A stretch of 8,093 bases of DNA from Bacteroidota bacterium (GTDB lineage: Bacteria; Bacteroidota; Bacteroidia; Bacteroidales; VadinHA17): the NCBI GenBank assembly GCA_030631445.1, contig DAOVLD010000065.1, positions 1-8,093 of the forward strand, read 5' to 3'. Position 1 is the stretch's first letter, and each line of letters starts with the position of its first letter. Below are positions 1 through 6,194 of the stretch, in pieces. A model generated the notes under the pieces. The model was not told the DNA's origin. It searched no databases and saw nothing but the letters and a program-made list of their open reading frames with translations. The position numbers and the translations under genes are program-made.

Positions 1-707
1 ATCATGAATGGAACAGAAGCTTGATCAGCATCTGCAACCTGCAGTGCAGCTCTTGTGTTATCATAATATTCAATGGCTTCTTTTGGAAATTCCGGAAAAA
101 GCTGATGTAGTTTTTCCATTTGTTCCAGCGCCTTATCGGTATGGCCTTCCCGAATCAATATTTCAATTAAGTTTAACCGGGATACAATGTTCCCGGGTAC
201 TTTCTCAACCAGTTCTTTTGTATATTTAAGACGCTTTCCTGAAGATTCATTATCTTTTGATGATGCATATAACTCCGTAAGGTTATATAGTGATTTAACA
301 TGTCCGGGTGAAAACTGAATTGCTATTTCAAGCTCTTTTACAGATTTACCGGCGTTATTGCTCATTTCATAGACTTTTGCCAATATTAGCCTGACATCCG
401 GATCTTTTGGATCCATCTTAATGGCTTTTTGCAACCAATCTTCCGCTTCCTGATATGATCCCATTCTTAAATAGACAATTCCCAGATTCGCATAACCTAA
501 AACTTCATCCGGGTCAAAGTCTATAAGTTTCAGAAATTCAGTTTCAGCTTTTTCTAATTGATTATCTTCAAGATAAGCTAATCCAAGTGTTTTTGCAGTG
601 ATCATTTCTTCTGCTGTGGCAGATTTTTTACTTTTCTGCTGGCTACAACTAAAGAAGAATGATGTGATTACTAATAATGTTAATAATAAAACGTGTTTGA
701 ATTTCAT
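1..707 (-). CDS. TPR-repeat lipoprotein, 3' end beyond the window
   Basis: Reading from the ATG at 707, the frame stays open for 235 codons to the window edge, so the C-terminus is missing. Residues 1-20 are a hydrophobic signal peptide ending in FFFS-C; Cys21 is a plausible lipidation site with a loose lipobox, followed by a polar SQQKSKK linker. Residues about 37-70, 71-104 and 105-138 are tetratricopeptide repeats with the usual pattern (LGxAYL...AExxFxKxIxxDP; NLGIVYLRMGSYQEAExWLQKAIxxDP), and two weaker repeats follow to about residue 210. TPRs form helical protein-binding scaffolds, so this is probably a membrane-tethered periplasmic or surface protein. The stretch after the repeats (EYYDNTRAAL...) reads like a linker into another domain. 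In Bacteroidota many TPR lipoproteins continue into FG-GAP/ASPIC-UnbV (CRTAC1-like) domains, but that part lies outside the window and is inference. The gene follows the four-helix-bundle gene after a 92-bp AT-rich gap. Confidence 0.85.
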   Translation of the reverse strand, partial: MKFKHVLLLTLLVITSFFFSCSQQKSKKSATAEEMITAKTLGLAYLEDNQLEKAETEFLKLIDFDPDEVLGYANLGIVYLRMGSYQEAEDWLQKAIKMDPKDPDVRLILAKVYEMSNNAGKSVKELEIAIQFSPGHVKSLYNLTELYASSKDNESSGKRLKYTKELVEKVPGNIVSRLNLIEILIREGHTDKALEQMEKLHQLFPEFPKEAIEYYDNTRAALQVADADQASVPFM

Positions 708-799
708 TGTAATAATAATGATAGTTAGTATTATACAATTAGAAATTAAAAATTAAAAATTAAAAAAACAGAAAGCGAAAAGTAAAAAGTGAAAAAATG
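708..799. repeat. AT-rich simple-repeat spacer
   Basis: This gap between the four-helix-bundle gene and the TPR lipoprotein gene is almost entirely A/T. It contains reiterated ATTAAAA units at 737-768 and A-rich GAAAA/GTAAAA units at 771-797. No credible ORF, hairpin terminator or clear Bacteroidota promoter (TTTG with TAnnTTTG) was seen. A sigma70-like TATAAT lies on the minus strand at 735-730, about 25 bases before the lipoprotein start, but in such AT-rich DNA it may be chance. Confidence 0.6.
737..755 (+). repeat. Left copy of a 19-bp inverted repeat
   Basis: The 19-mer AATTAGAAATTAAAAATTA on the plus strand is matched perfectly by its reverse complement at 1144-1162. The two copies bracket the four-helix-bundle gene. 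The sequence is low complexity, so a functional role such as mobility or an mRNA stem is only a possibility. Confidence 0.6.
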
Positions 800-1144
800 T
801 TATTTAGATGTTTTGCTTGAAATTGACCCTAAAATCTTTTTAAGCTCACCTGATTCATTAACCAAATATTTTCCTGTTTCTTTATCTCCAATGTCAAGGG
901 CTTTAAATATTTTTAACCAATAATTTGATTCCCGCATTTCTTTTAATGAAATGGAAATTTTATTTTTGAAATCAGCCCTTGATGATGCTGCTTGTGCTTC
1001 CTCATAATTAGCACCGCCTGATGTTGCCGATTTTGTCAACTGGTATTTCAACACATTGATTTCTTGAGTATTTTTTATATTCCTTAAAAATTTTATTACA
1101 TCTATCGCAAATTTAAATAACCTTTCTCCTAATCCCCTATCCAT
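800..1144 (-). CDS. Four-helix-bundle protein (23S rRNA intervening-sequence/S23 family)
   Basis: The 114-residue product has the normal length for this family. Residues about 8-24 (RLFKFAIDVIKFLRNI) form the first helix. The diagnostic block is residues about 36-75: QLTKSATSGGANYEEAQAASSRADFKNKISISLKEMRESNYWLKI, with the conserved S-x-x-S-x-G-A-N-Y-x-E-A core. Family members were first found inside intervening sequences of 23S rRNA and are related to the Avd accessory protein of diversity-generating retroelements. They form pentameric helical bundles with basic surfaces suggestive of nucleic-acid binding, but their cellular role is not established. There is no rRNA, reverse transcriptase or template repeat here, so this is a stand-alone copy. 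The start codon overlaps one arm of a 19-bp inverted repeat whose other arm lies beyond the stop codon, which may mean the gene was inserted as a unit. A Lys/Ser-rich tail (SSKTSK) ends the protein. Confidence 0.9.
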   Translation of the reverse strand: MDRGLGERLFKFAIDVIKFLRNIKNTQEINVLKYQLTKSATSGGANYEEAQAASSRADFKNKISISLKEMRESNYWLKIFKALDIGDKETGKYLVNESGELKKILGSISSKTSK

Positions 1145-1162
1145 AATTTTTAATTTCTAATT
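1144..1162 (-). repeat. Right copy of the 19-bp inverted repeat, at the gene start
   Basis: On the minus strand this reads AATTAGAAATTAAAAATTA and runs straight into the ATG of the four-helix-bundle gene, sharing its first base. It therefore also provides the A-rich region before the start codon in place of a Shine-Dalgarno site. A 16-bp match to the same motif recurs within 1222-1256. Confidence 0.6.
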
Positions 1163-1325
1163 TCTCTTAAGTCCATTCAGACAAGTCTTTTTATCCCTTT
1201 TCAGAGCAGGTTCAATCTTCATTTTTTAATTTCTAATTTCTAATTTTTAATTAATTAAAGTATCTATGTTCTCCCTTGTGTAATGTTCCTGATTTACTTT
1301 CCACAAGATACGAAAAAACCCATAC
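1145..1325. other. Intergenic region with AT repeats
   Basis: This 181-bp gap lies between the second substrate-binding-protein gene and the four-helix-bundle gene. It holds two copies of the ATTAGAAATTAAAAA-type motif (1144-1162 and about 1222-1256) separated by about 60 bp of more ordinary sequence. A 21-codon minus-strand reading frame (1222-1157) sits between them but shows no family resemblance. A 6-bp pair CTTGTG/CACAAG (1275-1280 and 1302-1307) could form a weak stem, but no T-run follows it on the minus strand, so it is not called a terminator. Confidence 0.5.
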
Positions 1326-2462
1326 TTAATAACCCTGATCAATTACAAGCGGTTTACCGTTGCTTATTTTCATCAACCCAACCTTGCCGATGCGGTTTCC
1401 GTTTTTATCAAATTGAATTTCACCTGTGATGCCTGAATAATTTACTGTTGAGAATGCATCAATTATCTTATCACGGTCCGGCCCTGCATTTTTTATAACC
1501 TCAATGATCACATTTATCCCGTCAAATGCATAAGCTGCAACCGGACCGGGCTGGTAGCCATATACTTTTTGAAACTCTTTTTGAAAAGCAATACCTTTTT
1601 CAGTAAACCATTGTCCGGAAGATATTATAATAATATCCTCCAGGATACTCCAATCGGGGCTTGATGCTTTTTGATCATCCATAATTGATAATGACCCAAA
1701 GATGCTAAGGTCCTTATTTCGTTGTTGTAACATTGGCAGGATGTCTGAAGCCAGCGAAGGTTTACCAAATAATACAATAGCCTCAATATCATTCTGATCG
1801 ATTTCACTTAGAGCCATTTGAAAATCCCGGGCAGACGACCGGTACAGGAACTGTCCGGGTGCTGCAATTTTCATTGAATCAGCAGTTTGAATAAAACTGC
1901 GAACTGCAAACCTGGAGTCGTAGTCTTCGGTTCCAATTATCGCAACATTGGTTATCTTTCTTTTCTTATAAATCTCCTGAATCAATGCGATTGCCTGCTG
2001 ATCATCATTTGGTACACACCGGAAATACCATGGGATAAATGCCTGGGACAGGGTTATGTCGGTTGCCCAGGCGGATAACATGGCTATTCTGGTTTTGGTG
2101 GCTACCTGTTCCACCAGGTGTGCATTCCTGCCATCCAGGGAACCCATGAGAGCCACAACCTCTTCATCAAACACCAGGTTTACCGATACTTTTGAGCCTG
2201 TTCCCCATGGTCCCTCAGTTGAGCGGATGACAAGATGAAATTGACGTCCTTCATAACCCCCTTTCCTGTTTGCTTCCCGGATTGCCAGTTCAGCGCCGTG
2301 TTTTGCTGCCAAAGCTTCCGGGTCAGGAATTACAAGTCCGATTTTTATTGTTGTGGTAGGTGATGAAACAGATTGATTTAAAGTTTGAGCTTTAATGATA
2401 GCCGGACCGGTACCAAACGCCATTAGTAAGCCAACCAGAGATAATAATCTAAATTGAATCAT
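1326..2462 (-). CDS. Periplasmic substrate-binding protein, type 1 (branched-chain amino acid/amide-like), copy 1
   Basis: The 378-residue product begins with a signal peptide (residues 1 to about 25, RLLSLVGLLMAFGTGPAIIKA). It is followed by a full two-lobed Peripla_BP_6-type fold: IKIGLVIP (39-46), AELAIREANRKGGYEGRQFHLVI (57-79), a segment with GSLDGRNAH (107-115), IPWYFRCVPNDDQ (143-155), NVAIIGTEDYDSRFAV (172-187), and a C-terminal YAFDGINVIIEVIKNAG block. Such proteins bind small molecules, often branched-chain amino acids, amides or urea, and hand them to an ABC permease or a receptor. No permease or ATPase is visible here. Shared blocks show it is a diverged paralogue of the protein at 3659-4948. 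An in-frame TGA three codons before the ATG supports the start. The 267-bp gap upstream could hold its own promoter, though none is recognised. The ligand is unknown. Confidence 0.88.
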   Translation of the reverse strand: MIQFRLLSLVGLLMAFGTGPAIIKAQTLNQSVSSPTTTIKIGLVIPDPEALAAKHGAELAIREANRKGGYEGRQFHLVIRSTEGPWGTGSKVSVNLVFDEEVVALMGSLDGRNAHLVEQVATKTRIAMLSAWATDITLSQAFIPWYFRCVPNDDQQAIALIQEIYKKRKITNVAIIGTEDYDSRFAVRSFIQTADSMKIAAPGQFLYRSSARDFQMALSEIDQNDIEAIVLFGKPSLASDILPMLQQRNKDLSIFGSLSIMDDQKASSPDWSILEDIIIISSGQWFTEKGIAFQKEFQKVYGYQPGPVAAYAFDGINVIIEVIKNAGPDRDKIIDAFSTVNYSGITGEIQFDKNGNRIGKVGLMKISNGKPLVIDQGY

Positions 2463-2515
2463 GAATTGTCAATTAGTATCTTACATAAAGTCAAACAAAT
2501 TTTGAACTAAAGAAC

Positions 2516-2543
2516 CCCCGTACGGTCATACTTCCTCACGGGG
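2516..2543. repeat. GC-rich hairpin upstream of binding-protein gene
   Basis: CCCCGT at 2516-2521 pairs with ACGGGG at 2538-2543 around a 16-base loop. A small CGTACG palindrome (2519-2524) overlaps the left arm. It lies 54-81 bases before the start of the minus-strand gene beginning at 2462, so it could fold in that gene's mRNA leader. No T-run follows on the minus strand, which argues against a terminator. Confidence 0.45.
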
Positions 2544-2595
2544 CAGGCAAATAGATAAATAGCAAATAACAATTGTGATACAGTGTTGCAGTAAA

Positions 2596-2638
2596 GAAGT
2601 GTTATCCGCCTTCGTTAAAACTACGGCGGACGAAGTGT
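2596..2638. repeat. Palindromic element flanked by 7-bp direct repeats
   Basis: TCCGCC (2605-2610) and GGCGGA (2625-2630) form a 6-bp GC-rich stem with a 14-base loop. The direct repeats GAAGTGT lie on either side, at 2596-2602 and 2632-2638. The GC-rich stem stands out from its AT-rich surroundings. This architecture is what a small mobile palindromic (REP/MITE-like) element with a target duplication would leave, but the repeats are short enough to be chance. Confidence 0.45.
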
Positions 2639-2652
2639 GTTACGAGTTAAGG

Positions 2653-2724
2653 TCTTCAAACTTTAAACCTTAAACATCTTCAAACTTTAAACCTTAAACA
2701 TCTTCAAACTTTAAACTTTTAACT
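2653..2724. repeat. 3 x 24-bp tandem repeat
   Basis: Three head-to-tail units start at 2653, 2677 and 2701. The first two are identical 24-mers (on the plus strand TCTTCAAACTTTAAACC followed by TTAAACA) and the third diverges in its last third. The array starts five bases after the aroF stop codon in the direction of transcription. Each unit is itself built of CTTTAAAC-like submotifs. Confidence 0.85.
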
Positions 2725-2729
2725 TAACA

Positions 2730-3611
2730 CTAGACCAGGGATGGTTTACGGTGATATATTTTCCTTCCTATTGCCTGCGCTATTTTTTCAATATCCTTTA
2801 CTAACTGAACAAAATCTTCAGGGTACAGGGATTGCTTGCCATCACTTAGAGCATCCAGAGGTTTGTTGTGGACTTCAATCATAAGACCATCAGCCCCGGC
2901 GGCAATTGCAGCTTTTGCCATTGAAGGAACCATCCAACGATGACCTGTTCCATGGCTGGGATCAACAATTACAGGAAGATGGGTCAGCCGTTTGAGTAAA
3001 GGTACCGCACTCAGATCGAGTGTAAACCGGGTACAATTTTCAAAGGTGCGGATGCCACGTTCACACAGAATAACATCCTGGTTCCCTTCGCTGAGGATAT
3101 ATTCTGCGGCCATAAGGTATTCTTCCACGGTTGCCATCATTCCGCGCTTAAACAACACGGGTTTTTTGCATCTGCCGGCTTCTTTCAACAATGGGTAATT
3201 GTGCATGTTCCGGGAACCAATCTGTACGATATCGGTATATTTGCAAACCATGTCCATCTGGCGTGTATCCATCGCTTCTGTAACAACAGGCAAACCGGTT
3301 TCTTTTCTTGCTTCCGCCAGGTATTTAAGCCCTTCTTCCCCGAGGCCCTGGAAAGTATATGGTGAGGTCCGGGGTTTAAAGGCTCCTCCCCTTAAAATAT
3401 TTGCACCTGCGGAAGACACCTGTTTAGCAGTTTCAAGCAGTTGTTCCCTGTTTTCAACAGCACAGGGTCCTGCAATAACAATAATTTCGGAACCACCAAT
3501 ATGGATTCCGTTTATGTTTACCTGTGTTGCATCCGATTTCGACTTTCTATTCACCCTTGTCGGAACGGTGCATCCCATAATTGACAAGTCATTGTAATGT
3601 TTTGATTCCAT
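2730..3611 (-). CDS. aroF: 3-deoxy-7-phosphoheptulonate (DAHP) synthase, type I-beta, without regulatory domain
   Basis: This cytoplasmic enzyme condenses phosphoenolpyruvate with erythrose 4-phosphate, the first step of the shikimate pathway. The 293-residue product shows a complete KDO8PS-like TIM barrel: VIAGPCAVE (45-53), [21 protein letters not shown] (71-91), VVTEAMD (109-115), [13 protein letters not shown] (130-142), [11 protein letters not shown] (151-161), [11 protein letters not shown] (181-191), [11 protein letters not shown] (215-225) and MIEVHNKP (244-251). Likely metal ligands are Cys50, His220, Glu246 and Asp257, each at a constant offset of 52 from the ligands I recall for the Thermotoga maritima enzyme. 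That offset means the N-terminal ferredoxin-like feedback domain of that enzyme is absent, with about 40 unrelated residues in its place. No chorismate mutase domain is fused. An in-frame TAG directly before the ATG fixes the 5' limit; Met12 is an alternative start. It lies 47 bp after the upstream binding-protein gene. Confidence 0.95.
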   Translation of the reverse strand: MESKHYNDLSIMGCTVPTRVNRKSKSDATQVNINGIHIGGSEIIVIAGPCAVENREQLLETAKQVSSAGANILRGGAFKPRTSPYTFQGLGEEGLKYLAEARKETGLPVVTEAMDTRQMDMVCKYTDIVQIGSRNMHNYPLLKEAGRCKKPVLFKRGMMATVEEYLMAAEYILSEGNQDVILCERGIRTFENCTRFTLDLSAVPLLKRLTHLPVIVDPSHGTGHRWMVPSMAKAAIAAGADGLMIEVHNKPLDALSDGKQSLYPEDFVQLVKDIEKIAQAIGRKIYHRKPSLV

Positions 3612-3658
3612 CTATCTTTTATTATATTTATTATCTTACGTGAAGCTTTAAATCCAAT

Positions 3659-4948
3659 TCATTGCTTTGCCTGCACCCAGGGCGGAACTGGGTAAAATTC
3701 AAATTTGCCGTTACGGACTTCAGCCATGAAAATAGGTCTTATATTATTCCATGCTCCATCAAAAATCATAATGCCGGTAATACCCTCATGTCCCTGAAAG
3801 GTTTTCATATCTGTAGCCACATCGCGGATCAAAACACGGTTCAGCCCCACTTTATGAATAGCCTCGATTATTATATTGATTGCATCATAGGCATGTGCGG
3901 CAAATACATCCGGTTCCTGGTCGAATCTTTTGACATAATTAGCTTTAAATGCCTTATATTTCGGATCGTCAGTATTGGGATTATACTGGCAGGTTGTTAC
4001 CACACCTTCAGCATGCTTTCCGGCAATTTTGAGAAACTCGGGACTAACCATCCTGTCAGAACCAAATATGGGCTGTTCCATCCCCAATTCACGTATTTGT
4101 TTCACAATCAGTCCTGATTCCCTGGCATTTCCCCACATCAGGATTGCATCAGGAGAGATTTTTTTTATGCGTTCCAACTGCGGTTTAAAATCTGATTCTC
4201 CATCGTTGAAACGCTCTTCAATGATAATAGGGAAACCTAAGCGTGTTGCTGTACGATTAAAATGCTTTGTTCCCTCCCGTCCATAGCGGCCGGTGGTTCT
4301 TATTACAGCCACCCTTGGGTAGTTGTCTATCCTATATACACGGTTAACAAGAGCATAACAGCTTTGCCGGTCGTCAGGAATAACCCGTATAACCCATGGT
4401 ATGGCTGTCTCGGTATAAGTAGGATCCGGATTACCCGGATTGACAACAAGGATCTCTGATTTTAAAGTTGCCCTAATTGCCACATGTGAGTTGATATCGT
4501 CTATTGTACCCACCCAGGCCCATATTCCCTCATCGTCCATTTTGATTACTTCATTAGCAGCAGCACCCCATAGGCCAAAATCATTGTGTACCATTAACTT
4601 AAAGGGAGTTCCATTGTAACCTCCCTTATTGTTGGCCTCCTCAATAGCCAGCATGGATCCCTGCAACATCTGCATTCCCAGATCAACAATCATTGAACCT
4701 TCCAATGGCCCCAGGAACCCAAGCCTTACCTCCTCCAGGTCGGTAGGAGCCGGTTTCTCACGTCCGGCACCATAAAACTGCATGGGCTCAATAAAATGAT
4801 ACTTATAGGCTTCTCGGTATTTACGAAAAGCAACCACTTCATCCGGTATATTGCCATAGTTTGCTACTTTTCCCTGTCCGTTTACATAAAAAAACGACAA
4901 CAGGAGAAAAAGGACAAAATTCACTAAAATTCTAAAAAGTGTTTTCAT
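3659..4948 (-). CDS. Periplasmic substrate-binding protein, type 1, copy 2, with N-terminal extension
   Basis: The 429-residue product starts with a strong signal peptide (residues 1 to about 24, RILVNFVLFLLLSFFYVNG). An extra segment of roughly 47 residues (27-73), rich in Tyr and Pro, precedes the binding fold. The Peripla_BP_6-type fold is complete: VRLGFLGPLEG (74-84), AIEEANNKGGYNG (101-113), GTIDDINSH (147-155), VVNPGNPDPTYTETAIPWVIRVIPDDRQ (168-195), then a second lobe with VAVIRTTGRYGREGTKHFN, FGSDRMVSPEFLKIAGKHAEGVV, and a final AAHAYDAINIIIEAIHKVG block. Shared blocks show homology with the protein at 1326-2462. The position equivalent to the ligand-binding segment of classical Leu/Ile/Val-binding proteins differs from GPxCS, so the ligand may not be a branched-chain amino acid. 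Its gene follows the propeller gene by 11 bp, suggesting translational coupling. No transporter partner is visible. Confidence 0.9.
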   Translation of the reverse strand: MKTLFRILVNFVLFLLLSFFYVNGQGKVANYGNIPDEVVAFRKYREAYKYHFIEPMQFYGAGREKPAPTDLEEVRLGFLGPLEGSMIVDLGMQMLQGSMLAIEEANNKGGYNGTPFKLMVHNDFGLWGAAANEVIKMDDEGIWAWVGTIDDINSHVAIRATLKSEILVVNPGNPDPTYTETAIPWVIRVIPDDRQSCYALVNRVYRIDNYPRVAVIRTTGRYGREGTKHFNRTATRLGFPIIIEERFNDGESDFKPQLERIKKISPDAILMWGNARESGLIVKQIRELGMEQPIFGSDRMVSPEFLKIAGKHAEGVVTTCQYNPNTDDPKYKAFKANYVKRFDQEPDVFAAHAYDAINIIIEAIHKVGLNRVLIRDVATDMKTFQGHEGITGIMIFDGAWNNIRPIFMAEVRNGKFEFYPVPPWVQAKQ

Positions 4949-4959
4949 ATTTATGATTT

Positions 4960-6162
4960 TTAATTTATTCTTTCTCCGCGGCTAACACCTTTTGATGTGG
5001 CAAGCCAAATCACATCATCTTCAACATCAACACCAATTACAAAATTATGTGAAATGGATGGGGATAACGGAATTTCTTTGATGACCTCGGTTCCCTTCAT
5101 GACAATAGCTTTGCCATCTTCATTGTTGTCATTTCTTTTGTATGTAATCCATGTGTCACTGTTAAAAGTGCTCAATCCAAGATCAGTGCATATAAATGCT
5201 ACCGGACCTTCAGCCCTCACAAAGTTGATGAAGTTACTGATCAGTCCGCAGTCGTGATCAAAATAACCTTTCCAGTTTCTACCATCATAGCGGCTTAATC
5301 CAAAATAGGTTGCAACCCACAAAATACCTTCGGCATAGTATGTTGCTGTAGTAATAGCGTGAATAACACCATCATCCGGATCCAGGTCAATCTCCATAAA
5401 ACCGTCGGGGTCGTTATAATCCCTGAACTGTTTTGTTTCGATATTGTATTCTACCACCCCGCCTCCCCAGCAAGCTATCCATACCTTGCCGTCACCGGCT
5501 GAAACTGAATACGTCCACGGTTCATGCATAGGGGCATTTTGCTCCGTGAATATTTCCCATTTTTTGGTATAACTATCATAGCTGCCGGCTCCTCCACCGG
5601 TTGCCATCCATACATCTTTCCCAAAGCAAAAAACACTATAAACCAGATCATTTGGCATACCGCTGTTGAACTGGTCGAAAGTCTCAAATTTGCCTGCCGA
5701 CCAGCGGGTCAACCCGCCCAGCGTTCCAAGCCAGACGTCCCCTGTAAGTACGCTCACATCGATTGAAACAACTCCGTTATGTGCCAGGCCATCTTCTGTG
5801 GTATATGTGCGCCACTTTCCGTTTTCATAGACGGCCAATCCATCATGTGTCCCTACCAGCACCTGGTCGCCGTTGATACGGACAGTATAAGCCTTATCAG
5901 AAGGCAAACCATCTTTCTTGTAGAAATTTTGCCAATTACCATATACAGGCATTTTCTCAGCACCATTTTTAACATTGTATCCCTTCCTGGCTTTCTCCAA
6001 GGATTCAATGGTGGAGAAATCTGTTAAATCACGATCTCTTCCGGATACATTCTGATCAGCAAAGGATCTTCTATTCAATGTTACGCCGATGATAGTTACC
6101 CCCAAAATAACAACGATTAATAGGGTATATCTAACAAGCTTTTTTTTGATTAATTTTTTCAT
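4960..6162 (-). CDS. Exported or membrane-anchored seven-bladed propeller protein (regulator-propeller repeats)
   Basis: The 400-residue product has a basic N-terminus (KKLIKKKLVR) and one hydrophobic segment at about 11-28, acting as an uncleaved anchor or signal peptide. After a linker there are seven blade cores of the form [VIL]W[LMVI][AG]T followed by a G-L/V strand: VLVGT (101), VWLGT (143), VWMAT (184), VWIAC (227), LWVAT (281), AFICT (322, the weakest) and IWLAT (385). The last blade looks short and is probably closed by the N-terminal strand around GNWQNFYKKDGLP (75-87), a 'velcro' closure. These repeats are known from the periplasmic sensor half of hybrid two-component systems in Bacteroidota, but no kinase, HTH or other output domain follows, so it is probably a periplasmic binding or scaffold protein. 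Acidic loops (EIDLDPDDG at 257-265, EDD at 381-383) might bind metal. It lies 27 bp after the heme-propeller gene and 11 bp before the binding-protein gene. Confidence 0.85.
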   Translation of the reverse strand: MKKLIKKKLVRYTLLIVVILGVTIIGVTLNRRSFADQNVSGRDRDLTDFSTIESLEKARKGYNVKNGAEKMPVYGNWQNFYKKDGLPSDKAYTVRINGDQVLVGTHDGLAVYENGKWRTYTTEDGLAHNGVVSIDVSVLTGDVWLGTLGGLTRWSAGKFETFDQFNSGMPNDLVYSVFCFGKDVWMATGGGAGSYDSYTKKWEIFTEQNAPMHEPWTYSVSAGDGKVWIACWGGGVVEYNIETKQFRDYNDPDGFMEIDLDPDDGVIHAITTATYYAEGILWVATYFGLSRYDGRNWKGYFDHDCGLISNFINFVRAEGPVAFICTDLGLSTFNSDTWITYKRNDNNEDGKAIVMKGTEVIKEIPLSPSISHNFVIGVDVEDDVIWLATSKGVSRGERIN

Positions 6163-6170
6163 GATATATA

Positions 6171-6194
6171 GATTTAATGATTTAATGATTTAAT
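6171..6194. repeat. 3 x 8-bp tandem repeat over a stop codon
   Basis: GATTTAAT is repeated three times head to tail. The TAA stop codon of the heme-propeller gene (6192-6190) lies within the last unit on the plus strand, and the repeat fills most of the 27-bp gap to the next gene. It resembles simple slippage-generated repeats seen in other gaps of this window. Confidence 0.8.

Larger units (their letters stand above)
2463..2729. other. Intergenic region with hairpins and tandem repeats
   Basis: This 267-bp non-coding stretch between aroF and the following binding-protein gene contains, in transcription order, a 3 x 24-bp tandem repeat (2724-2653), a GC-rich hairpin flanked by short direct repeats (2638-2596), and a second GC-rich hairpin (2543-2516). 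An AT-rich leader then runs to the ATG at 2462. No coding frame with family resemblance was seen. It probably separates two transcription units or acts as a processing region; a promoter matching the Bacteroidota consensus was not identified with confidence. Confidence 0.55.

Noticed and set aside
8..229. A 73-codon plus-strand frame at the window start
   Set aside because: The minus strand encodes the TPR lipoprotein across the same bases with clear repeat motifs.
800..1144. Diversity-generating retroelement suggested by the Avd-like four-helix protein
   Set aside because: No reverse transcriptase, template/variable repeat pair or C-type lectin target gene is present in the window, and lone family members are common.
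1157..1222. A 21-codon minus-strand frame (MKIEPALKRDKKTCLNGLKRN) between AT repeats upstream of the four-helix-bundle gene
   Set aside because: It is very short, shows no family resemblance or ribosome-binding site, and its stop lies inside the AT repeat. Its only support is the same A-rich stretch before the ATG.
1275..1307. CTTGTG/CACAAG stem downstream of the first binding-protein gene as a terminator
   Set aside because: The stem is only 6 bp with a 21-base loop, and no T-run follows it on the transcribed strand.
3199..3597. A 132-codon plus-strand frame antisense to aroF
   Set aside because: It is the shadow of a clearly conserved gene, with no recognisable domain and no signal for expression.
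3662..4117. A 151-codon plus-strand frame antisense to the second binding protein
   Set aside because: It opposes a well-supported gene, is rich in Cys/His/Ile as typical antisense shadows are, and shows no family motif.
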